From Chromatiales bacterium (GTDB taxonomy: Bacteria; Pseudomonadota; Gammaproteobacteria; CAMYNG01): a stretch of DNA of 10,943 bases. Numbering within the stretch: the first letter of the stretch is position 1; each line of letters opens with the position of its first letter. Shown here piece by piece: positions 5,846 through 10,943 of the stretch. Made by a program: the position numbers and the translations under genes. Location: assembly GCA_027021685.1 (NCBI GenBank), contig JALUTW010000236.1, positions 1-10,943 on the forward strand, read 5' to 3'. The notes beneath the pieces were generated by a model, which saw only the letters and a list, made by a program, of their open reading frames with translations, searched no databases and was not told the origin of the DNA.

Positions 5846-5873
5846 GGAATAAATCGATGGGGATCGGCGTCAA
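5846..5873 (+). promoter_or_regulatory. ECF-type autoregulatory promoter of the sigma/anti-sigma operon
   Basis: GGAATAAATCGA (5846-5857) is followed by CGTCA at 5868, 22 bases from the start of GGAA to the start of CGTC, identical to the facing promoter at 5741-5766. The 12-bp -35 region is an exact copy in inverted orientation. The predicted transcription start is around 5879, giving a leader of about 48 bases to ATG 5927. ECF sigma factors commonly activate their own operon, so this is the expected site of autoregulation. Confidence 0.8.
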
Positions 5874-5926
5874 CACTGTGCCGGTGGATGACGCCCAATC
5901 TCGGCAAGACTCGGGGGAGCGGGGTC

Positions 5927-6478
5927 ATGGCACTGCTGGGAATGTTTTGCAAACAGCGCGAACTGCGCCGCCTGCTGGGACAGCGGCGGGAACGGCTGTT
6001 CCGTATGGCTTTCGCCTGGAGCCACGACCCGGCGCTGGCCGATGACCTGGTGCAGGAGACCATGGAGAAGGCGCTCAAGCGTGCGAACCAGCTGCGTGAC
6101 CTGGCCACCCTGGATCGGTGGCTGTTCGGCATCCTGGGCAATTGCTTCCGCGACCACTTGCGGCGCCAGCGCCCGCTGGAGGAACTGGAAGAACACACCC
6201 TGGCCGACCCCGAGACCCCGGAACGGCAGCACGAGCAGCGGCACATCGTCACCCAGGTCCGTTGCGCCATCGAGCGCCTGCCCGAGGGCCAGCGCCAGGT
6301 GGTGACCCTGGTAGACCTGGAAGGATTCAGCTACGCCGAGGTGGCAGACATTCTCGGCATCCCCATCGGCACGGTGATGAGCCGGTTGTGCCGGGCCCGG
6401 CGCCAGCTCAGCCAGGAGCTGGTGGACATCGAGCCGTTGCGCACCCAGGAGCCGCCCCGGTTGCGGAGGATAAAATGA
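5927..6478 (+). CDS. ECF-family RNA polymerase sigma factor
   Basis: Group IV sigma factor that directs RNA polymerase to a small regulon, 183 residues. Region 2 spans about residues 20-85 (RLFRMAFAWSHDPALADDLV, then DRWLFGILGNCFRDHLRRQR), contacting core polymerase and the -10 element. Region 4 spans about 113-163 (LPEGQRQVVTLVDLEGFSYA, EVADILGIPIGTVMSRLCRA), a helix-turn-helix that reads the -35 element. Regions 1 and 3 are absent, as expected. ATG 5927 is preferred over ATG 5888 because GGGGGAG lies 7 bases upstream and the extra residues have no family resemblance. Its stop overlaps the anti-sigma start as ATGA. It lies directly downstream of an ECF-type promoter and divergent from a second copy, so it probably activates both operons. 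I cannot assign a numbered ECF group. Confidence 0.94.
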   Translation: MALLGMFCKQRELRRLLGQRRERLFRMAFAWSHDPALADDLVQETMEKALKRANQLRDLATLDRWLFGILGNCFRDHLRRQRPLEELEEHTLADPETPERQHEQRHIVTQVRCAIERLPEGQRQVVTLVDLEGFSYAEVADILGIPIGTVMSRLCRARRQLSQELVDIEPLRTQEPPRLRRIK

Positions 6479-7194
6479 AGCACACGGAAGGTTTTTCCGA
6501 CGAGTTTCTCAACGCCTTCATCGACGGCCAGCTCGACGAGGCCGAGCGCAGCCGGCTGCTGGCCGCTCTGCGCGAGGACGAGGATCTCAGCCGGCGCCTG
6601 TGCCGCCTGCGCAAGGTCCGGGACATGGTTCAGCTCGCCTATCTGGAGATCCCGGACCGGGCGTCGGTTCGCACGCCGCCGCGGCCGCGGCCGCACCGGG
6701 GCCGGGCAGCGGCCGCCCTGCTGGTGGCACTGGCCGGGCTGGGCGGCTGGCTGGCCCACGACCGCATGGCCCAGCCCAGTCTGGCCGAGCTGGCCGAGAT
6801 CGTGCAGACCAACACCCCCGCCGGAGACACCTGGCAGCTGGTCATCCACATCACCACCGACGACACCTACCGCCTGCGCACCGCGCTGGAAGAAACGGAA
6901 AACCTGCTGCGCCGCAACCAGGCCCGGGGCCGCAAGGTCATGGTGGAGATCCTCACCAACGGACGCGGCCTCAAGCTGCTGCGCACCGACACCAGCCCCT
7001 TCGCCCAGCGCATCCGCAGGATGCAACAGGAGTACCAGACCGTACGTTTCGCCGCCTGCGGCAAGACCATCCAGCGGCTCAAGCTGGAGCAGGGCCTGGA
7101 AGTGGGCCTGCTGCCCGAGGCCGTGGTGGTGCCCTCGGCCCTGGCCGAGATCATGAAACGCCAGCAGGAAGGCTGGACGTATATCAGGATCTAG
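6475..7194 (+). CDS. Membrane anti-sigma factor with a periplasmic DsrE-like domain
   Basis: Predicted to hold the upstream sigma factor inactive at the inner membrane and release it on a periplasmic signal. Of 239 residues, 1-60 form the sigma-binding part (FSDEFLNAFIDGQLDEAERS; a single Cys43, so no zinc H-x3-C-x2-C motif). Then come a Pro/Arg-rich linker (66-77), one membrane segment (about 78-94, AAAALLVALAGLGGWLA) and a C-terminal domain (about 118-239). That domain aligns with the secreted DsrE protein across the divergent promoter: NGRGLKLL against FGPGLRLL, VRFAAC (Cys195) against VKFSAC, and QEGWTYIRI against DQGYYLIKP. The ATG shares ATGA with the sigma stop and has GGAGGA 5 bases upstream. 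The fused DsrE-like sensor is the unusual part. Anti-sigma identity rests on position, topology and the N-terminal motif; the nature of the signal is inference. Confidence 0.85.
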   Translation: MKHTEGFSDEFLNAFIDGQLDEAERSRLLAALREDEDLSRRLCRLRKVRDMVQLAYLEIPDRASVRTPPRPRPHRGRAAAALLVALAGLGGWLAHDRMAQPSLAELAEIVQTNTPAGDTWQLVIHITTDDTYRLRTALEETENLLRRNQARGRKVMVEILTNGRGLKLLRTDTSPFAQRIRRMQQEYQTVRFAACGKTIQRLKLEQGLEVGLLPEAVVVPSALAEIMKRQQEGWTYIRI

Positions 7195-7207
7195 GGGCTG
7201 GGATGAT

Positions 7208-7226
7208 CGCGCACCTCCGGTGCGCG
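7208..7226 (+). terminator. Hairpin after the sigma/anti-sigma operon
   Basis: Thirteen bases after the anti-sigma stop, CGCGCACC and GGTGCGCG form a perfect 8-bp stem with a TCC loop. It has no U-tract after it, so it is not a classical intrinsic terminator. It may stabilise the transcript end or work with Rho. A second stem, CCGGCC (7278-7283) with GGCCGG (7290-7295), lies 50 bases on. The rest of the 160-bp gap to the next gene holds a short period-7 patch. Confidence 0.4.
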
Positions 7227-7232
7227 AAGGCG

Positions 7233-7253
7233 CTGGGCTCTGGGTTCTGGCCA
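7233..7253. repeat. Short period-7 repeat patch
   Basis: Three successive 7-base units, CTGGGCT, CTGGGTT and CTGGCCA, lie in the gap between the anti-sigma and CLC genes. The period equals that of the arrays at 3533-3701, although the unit differs. It may be a worn copy of a related dispersed element; three units are weak evidence. Confidence 0.3.
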
Positions 7254-7354
7254 CCGGGGGGCTCCGTTGCCCGAATGCCGGCCTGTGGGGGCCGGAACCC
7301 GGCACTCTTTCTGCTAACATGCGCGTTCGGTTGATTTCGAGGAACGCGCCGGTC

Positions 7355-8683
7355 ATGCGTGCCCACCTGCAACGGACCCGGGAATTTCTCTTCTCGCCGC
7401 GTGCGTGGAAGGCCCGCGCCGTGTTCTGGATCGGTGCCGGCGTGGTGGGCGCAACGGCGGTGGCCTTTGCCGAGGCCAGCGAGCGGGCCCACCTGCTGCT
7501 CAAGAAGCTGGTGGCCTTTTCACCGTATGCACCGCTGTTGGTGGCCCCGGCGGGCTTCGTGGCGGTGGCCTGGATCACCCGGCGCTGGTTCCGGGGGGCC
7601 GAGGGTAGCGGCATCCCGCAGTCCATCGTGGCCCTGGAGTCGGGGCGGACCGACGTGCGCGATGCACTGCTCTCGCTGCGCGTTGCCGCCGGCAAGATGG
7701 CGCTGACCCTGGTGGGCCTGCTGTGCGGGGCCTCCATCGGCCGCGAGGGCCCCACCGTGCACATCGGCGCCGCCATCATGTATTCGCTGGGGCGATTCGC
7801 CCATTTCCCCGCCCATGTGCTGGACCGCGGCCTCATCCTGGCCGGGGGGTCCGCAGGCATCGCGGCGGCCTTCAACACGCCGCTGGCAGGCATTGTGTTC
7901 GCCATCGAGGAAATGAGCCGCAGCTTCGAGGAACGCAACAGCGGCACCATGCTCACCGCGGTCCTGCTGGCCGGTTTCACCGCCCTCGCCATCCAGGGCT
8001 ACTATTCCTATTTCGGCCGCACCGAGGCCTTCATCCCGCCGTTGCAGGCCTGGCTGCCCGTCGTCGCCTGCGGCGTCCTGGGCGGCCTGCTGGGCGGGCT
8101 GTTCTCCACCGGCATCATCTGGGGCGGCCGTGCCCTGCGGCCGCTCATGAGCCGCTGGCCCCTGTGGGTGGCGGCAGGCTGCGGGCTGCTGGTGGGTCTC
8201 ATGGGCCTCGCCTCCGGCGGCGTGACCTACGGGACCGGTTACGAGGAGGCCCGCGGCCTGGTCACGGGTGCCGCCGGCGCGGCGCCGGAATTCGCCTTTC
8301 TCAAGCTGGGCGCCACCCTGGCCAGCTACTGGAGCGGCATTCCCGGTGGTATCTTCGCCCCCTCCCTGGCCACCGGGGCCGGGTTCGGCGCCCTGCTGGT
8401 CCCGTGGTTCGACGCGCCGGCCGGTGCCATCGTGGTCCTGGGCATGGTGGGCTACTTCGCCGGCGTGGTGCAGACGCCCATCACCGCCTTCGTCATCGTG
8501 ATGGAGATGACCCTGGGTACCCAGCTCACACTGCCGCTCATGGCCACCGCCTTCATCGGCAGCGGTACCTCCAAGCTGGTCTGCCCCACCCCCATCTACC
8601 GCGCCCTGGCCCGGAACTTCCGGCCCGACCGGGTCCTGGTCCCGGCCGGCGGCAGGACCACCGGGGAGGGACGCCGGCCATGA
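7355..8683 (+). CDS. CLC-family chloride channel / H+-Cl- antiporter
   Basis: Inner-membrane anion transporter of the CLC family, 442 residues with about ten or more hydrophobic helices. The three anion-filter segments are present: GSGIPQ (84-89), GREGPTVHIG (129-138, where Glu131 is the gating Glu) and GIPGGIFAP (328-336). The central Tyr is probably Tyr415 in PTPIYRAL. IEEM (184-187) keeps the inner Glu that marks proton-coupled antiporters such as ClC-ec1, so antiport is more likely than a passive channel. No C-terminal CBS domains follow. ATG 7355 has GAGGA 11 bases upstream; ATG 7319 is possible but has no ribosome-binding site. The gene overlaps the next by ATGA. A role in chloride or pH homeostasis is a family-level guess. 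Confidence 0.93.
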   Translation: MRAHLQRTREFLFSPRAWKARAVFWIGAGVVGATAVAFAEASERAHLLLKKLVAFSPYAPLLVAPAGFVAVAWITRRWFRGAEGSGIPQSIVALESGRTDVRDALLSLRVAAGKMALTLVGLLCGASIGREGPTVHIGAAIMYSLGRFAHFPAHVLDRGLILAGGSAGIAAAFNTPLAGIVFAIEEMSRSFEERNSGTMLTAVLLAGFTALAIQGYYSYFGRTEAFIPPLQAWLPVVACGVLGGLLGGLFSTGIIWGGRALRPLMSRWPLWVAAGCGLLVGLMGLASGGVTYGTGYEEARGLVTGAAGAAPEFAFLKLGATLASYWSGIPGGIFAPSLATGAGFGALLVPWFDAPAGAIVVLGMVGYFAGVVQTPITAFVIVMEMTLGTQLTLPLMATAFIGSGTSKLVCPTPIYRALARNFRPDRVLVPAGGRTTGEGRRP

Positions 8684-9210
8684 GCCGCGGCCTCCCGCGC
8701 CGCCGGCTGATGCTGGCGGCGGCTGCCGCTGCGGGGCTCGCCGGCACCGGCTGGGCCGGGCGCAAGCTGTGGCAGCGGCTCCACCCGCCGGTGTACCCGG
8801 AGCGGGTGGTGTTCCGGCTCACCGACGGCCGGCGAACCCGGGTGGCCGACTACGCCGGCCGGCCGCTGCTGGTCAATTTCTGGCAGTCCACCTGCCGCCC
8901 GTGCCTGGAGGAAATGCCGGAGCTGGCCCGCCTGTACCGGGAACTGTCGCCGCGCGGGCTGGAGATCATCGGGGTCGTGGTCTGGTACGACCGCTTCGAC
9001 AAGGCGCTGGAGACGGCGCGGCGCCTGGACCTCCCCTATCCCGTGGCCCTGGATCCCATGCGCCGGGTGTCCGCGGCGCTCGCTCACGAGGGATACACGC
9101 CGTTCTCGGTGCTCATCGGCCCGGAAGGGGAGGTGCGCCACCGGTGGGACGGCAAGATTCCGCTGGACGACCTGCGCCGGACCCTGGAACCCATGCTGGC
9201 CGCCCCCTGA
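8680..9210 (+). CDS. TlpA/ResA-like thioredoxin-fold protein, exported
   Basis: Thiol-disulfide oxidoreductase of the TlpA/AhpC-TSA type, 176 residues. The N terminus carries consecutive arginines and a hydrophobic run (PRRRLMLAAAAAAGLAG), either a Tat-like signal or a membrane anchor, so the domain should face the periplasm. The redox motif is STCRPC with Cys72 and Cys75, preceded by LLVNFWQ. The cis-Pro lies at 141 in GYTPFSVLIG. The usual WCxPC Trp is replaced by Thr, which may shift the redox potential. The start ATG overlaps the CLC stop as ATGA, with GGGAGGG 9 bases upstream, so the two are translationally coupled. Typical roles are cytochrome c maturation or disulfide reduction; nothing here picks one. 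Confidence 0.9.
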   Translation: MSRGLPRRRLMLAAAAAAGLAGTGWAGRKLWQRLHPPVYPERVVFRLTDGRRTRVADYAGRPLLVNFWQSTCRPCLEEMPELARLYRELSPRGLEIIGVVVWYDRFDKALETARRLDLPYPVALDPMRRVSAALAHEGYTPFSVLIGPEGEVRHRWDGKIPLDDLRRTLEPMLAAP

Positions 9211-9331
9211 ACGGCGGTTCCCGATACCCGGTCACGCGGCACCCTCTTCACCTGGGCGACCCTCCTTCCCGGACCGCCCCTCGCCCCTCGAAAAGTGTGT
9301 CATGATCCCCGAAACCGCCGGAGAGAAACCG

Positions 9332-9745
9332 ATGCTCTGGGTCAAGTCCTTCCACATCATCTTCATGGTCACCTGGTTCGCCGGCCTGTTCTATCTGCCC
9401 CGGCTGTTCGTCTACCACGCCCTGGCCGAGGACGCCGCCGGGCGCGAGCGCTTCAAGGTGATGGAGCGCAAGCTGTTCTGGGGCATCATGACCCCCGGCG
9501 GAGTGCTCACCGTGGTCTTCGGCCTGTGGCTGTGGCTGGGCTGGGGCATCACCGGCGGCTGGCTCCATGCCAAGCTGGCCCTGGTGGCCGGGCTCATTGC
9601 CTACCACGTCCACTGCGGCCTGCTGGTGCGGGCCTTCGCCCGGGACGCCAACCGCCATTCCCACGTGTTCTACCGCTGGTACAACGAGCTGCCGGTGCTG
9701 GCGCTCGCCGGCGCCGTCCTCCTGGTGGAGCTCAAGCCCTTCTGA
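9332..9745 (+). CDS. hemJ: Protoporphyrinogen IX oxidase, HemJ type
   Basis: Integral membrane enzyme that oxidises protoporphyrinogen IX to protoporphyrin IX, the penultimate step of haem synthesis, in organisms lacking HemG and HemY. The 137-residue product has four predicted membrane helices (about 5-25, 50-72, 80-101 and 118-135). Near the N terminus, MLWVKSFHIIFMVTWFAGLF followed by YLPRLFVYH contains the conserved His8. HAKL (79-82) contains the conserved Lys81, and the end is ELPVLAL and a short ELKPF tail. ATG 9332 has GGAGA 7 bases upstream; ATG 9302 would add ten residues without a good ribosome-binding site. It lies 121 bp after the TlpA-like gene. I see no strong promoter or terminator in that gap, so readthrough from the CLC operon is possible. 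Confidence 0.93.
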   Translation: MLWVKSFHIIFMVTWFAGLFYLPRLFVYHALAEDAAGRERFKVMERKLFWGIMTPGGVLTVVFGLWLWLGWGITGGWLHAKLALVAGLIAYHVHCGLLVRAFARDANRHSHVFYRWYNELPVLALAGAVLLVELKPF

Positions 9746-9853
9746 ATCGCCGCCCCGACCGGGTCCGGGTGCGACGCGGTGCGCCACTGCGGGCCGCGGC
9801 ATCGCCGTTTTCCGGCCCCCTCCATTTCCGGGCGCCCTGCTCATAATTGCTAA

Positions 9854-9891
9854 TGAGAATGATTTGCATTTGTATTCGTTTCCCGTATAAT
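9854..9891 (+). promoter_or_regulatory. sigma70-like promoter overlapped by a Fur-box-like site
   Basis: A perfect TATAAT (9886-9891) lies 17 bases after TTTGCA (9863-9868), a fair -35 box. TGAGAATGATTTGCA at 9854-9868 matches the 7-1-7 Fur pattern (TGATAAT, G, ATTATCA) at 6 of 7 and 5 of 7 positions and covers the -35 box, the expected place for iron-dependent repression. The surrounding 9841-9880 stretch is markedly AT-rich. A Zur site is a less likely alternative. The predicted leader to ATG 9945 is about 47 bases. Confidence 0.65.
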
Positions 9892-9944
9892 CCCCGGCCA
9901 TCGATCTTTTGCTGTACGTCGAACTGCTACGAGGGGATTGAAAA

Positions 9945-10943
9945 ATGAAATCCAGTCAAATGGTTATGGCCGCATTCCTGGGTGCCGCCCTGGCCCTGCC
10001 CGCCGCCGCGGAAACCGACCTGAAATCGGAAGTGGAGGCCCTGAAGGCGCAGAACCGCGAGATCATGGAGCGGCTGGAGGCCACCGCCGAGGCCCTGGAG
10101 CAGATGGCCCCGGCCCGTGCCGCCGCCACCCGCATGCCCCATGGCCACGGCAGCCGCGGCACCACCGTGGTGGGTGCCTACGGCGAGCTCCACTACAACA
10201 ACCTGAGCAGCCAGAACGGCGGCAGCGACAAGAAGGAAATCGACTTCCACCGCTTCATCCTGTTCCTGGGCCACGAGTTCAACGACCGCATCCGCTTCTG
10301 GTCAGAGCTGGAGGTGGAACACTCCAAGGTGGACGCCGGCGGCGGCGAGGTAGCCATCGAGCAGGCCTTTCTCGAGTTCGACCTCAACGACGACCTCATG
10401 GCCCGGGCCGGCATCCTGCTGGTGCCCGTGGGCCTCATCAACGAAACCCACGAGCCGCCCACCTTCTACGGCGTGGAGCGCAACCCCATCGCCAAGTACA
10501 TCATCCCCACCACCTGGCGCGAGGGCGGCGCCTCGCTGCGCGGCCGGCTGGGCAGCGGCTTCTCCTACGACCTGGTGCTGCACTCGGGGCTGAAGCTCAA
10601 GTCGGACCCGGACCCGTCCAAGAGCTACCTCGTGCGCAGCGGCCGCCAAGCGGTGCGCACGGCCCCGGCCGACGACCCGGCGGTGACCGCCCGCATCAAG
10701 TGGACCGGCGTGCCGGGCCTGGAGCTGGCCCTGGCGGTGCAGCGCCAGACCGACGCCGCCCAGGGCACCGATCCCGGCGTGGGCGCGGCCACCCTCGTCG
10801 CGCCCCACGTGGTGTGGCAGAAGGGACGCTTCGGGCTGCGCGCGGTCTATGCGAGCTGGGACATCGAGGGCAGCGGCCCGGCGGGCATCGGCGCCGACGA
10901 GCAGACCGGCTGGTACGTGGAGCCGTCCTTCCGCATCAACGAC
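9945..10943 (+). CDS. Porin with N-terminal coiled coil, 3' end outside the window
   Basis: Outer-membrane channel of the OprP-like porin group; 333 codons are present and open to the window edge. Residues 1-22 are a signal peptide ending AAA before ETD. Residues 25-54 form a coiled coil (LKSEVEALKAQNREIMERLE), as in trimeric porins that reach into the periplasm. A small His-rich stretch (MPHGHGS, 64-70) follows, and from about 73 the barrel begins (VVGAYGELHYNN, FHRFILFLGHEF, ARAGILLVPVGLINETHEPP, FYGVERNP). The last motif is typical of this group. ATG 9945 has GAGGGGA about 7 bases upstream. It is unrelated in close sequence to the porin at 3758-5134. A Fur-like site overlaps its promoter, so iron-limited expression is likely; the solute is unknown. 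Confidence 0.86.
   Translation, partial: MKSSQMVMAAFLGAALALPAAAETDLKSEVEALKAQNREIMERLEATAEALEQMAPARAAATRMPHGHGSRGTTVVGAYGELHYNNLSSQNGGSDKKEIDFHRFILFLGHEFNDRIRFWSELEVEHSKVDAGGGEVAIEQAFLEFDLNDDLMARAGILLVPVGLINETHEPPTFYGVERNPIAKYIIPTTWREGGASLRGRLGSGFSYDLVLHSGLKLKSDPDPSKSYLVRSGRQAVRTAPADDPAVTARIKWTGVPGLELALAVQRQTDAAQGTDPGVGAATLVAPHVVWQKGRFGLRAVYASWDIEGSGPAGIGADEQTGWYVEPSFRIND

Noticed and set aside
6475..6654. A zinc-binding (ZAS) anti-sigma domain
   Set aside because: Only one Cys (Cys43) is present and there is no H-x3-C-x2-C motif, so zinc-thiol sensing by this part is not supported.
6331..7992. A 553-codon open frame on the minus strand over the anti-sigma and CLC genes
   Set aside because: It is antisense to genes with clear family motifs, and its own translation is low-complexity (R, P, A, S) without domains.
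7723..9210. A 495-codon plus-strand frame containing the TlpA-like gene
   Set aside because: Only the part from 8680 is real. The earlier part is the CLC gene read out of frame, giving R/G/H-rich sequence, so it is not a fusion protein.

Overview
The window is GC-rich DNA from a gammaproteobacterium. The gene order argC, coiled-coil membrane protein (DUF6776 type), bactofilin, erpA is the one I know from Pseudomonas and relatives. Two DsrE-type proteins suggest a sulfur-oxidising lineage (Chromatiales/Ectothiorhodospiraceae-like); that part is inference. I see no tRNA, rRNA, CRISPR array, insertion sequence or phage gene.

Positions 1-3500 (all minus strand) hold a housekeeping block, in transcription order: argC (arginine biosynthesis), a coiled-coil membrane protein, a bactofilin, erpA (Fe-S cluster delivery) and the first 264 codons of a citrate synthase that leaves the window at position 1. 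The first three genes overlap and look like one transcript. erpA has its own sigma70-like promoter whose -10 box lies inside a perfect 12-bp dyad. Two mutually exclusive hairpins lie between erpA and the citrate synthase gene.

Positions 3500-3735 are non-coding: two facing arrays of seven degenerate heptamers (G-rich, then C-rich) around small hairpins, then a rho-independent terminator that serves the next gene.

Positions 3758-7194 hold the most interesting locus. On the minus strand lie a small secreted DsrE-family protein and an outer-membrane porin. Divergent on the plus strand lie an ECF sigma factor and a one-pass membrane anti-sigma factor. The predicted periplasmic half of the anti-sigma factor is itself a DsrE-like domain, visibly related to the secreted DsrE protein, and each has one Cys in an F-x-A-C motif. 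The 267-bp gap carries two facing copies of the same ECF-type promoter (GGAATAAATCGA, then CGTCA at identical spacing), one aimed at each operon. I read this as a self-contained signalling circuit: a periplasmic, possibly sulfur- or thiol-linked cue acts on the DsrE-like sensor, releases the sigma factor, and switches on both operons. I do not know of a description of this architecture.

Positions 7195-9745 (plus strand) hold a CLC chloride channel/antiporter gene overlapping a thioredoxin-fold TlpA-like gene by ATGA, then hemJ (haem synthesis). From 9854 a Fur-box-like site overlaps a sigma70-like promoter that drives a second porin with a coiled-coil N terminus; this gene runs off the window end.
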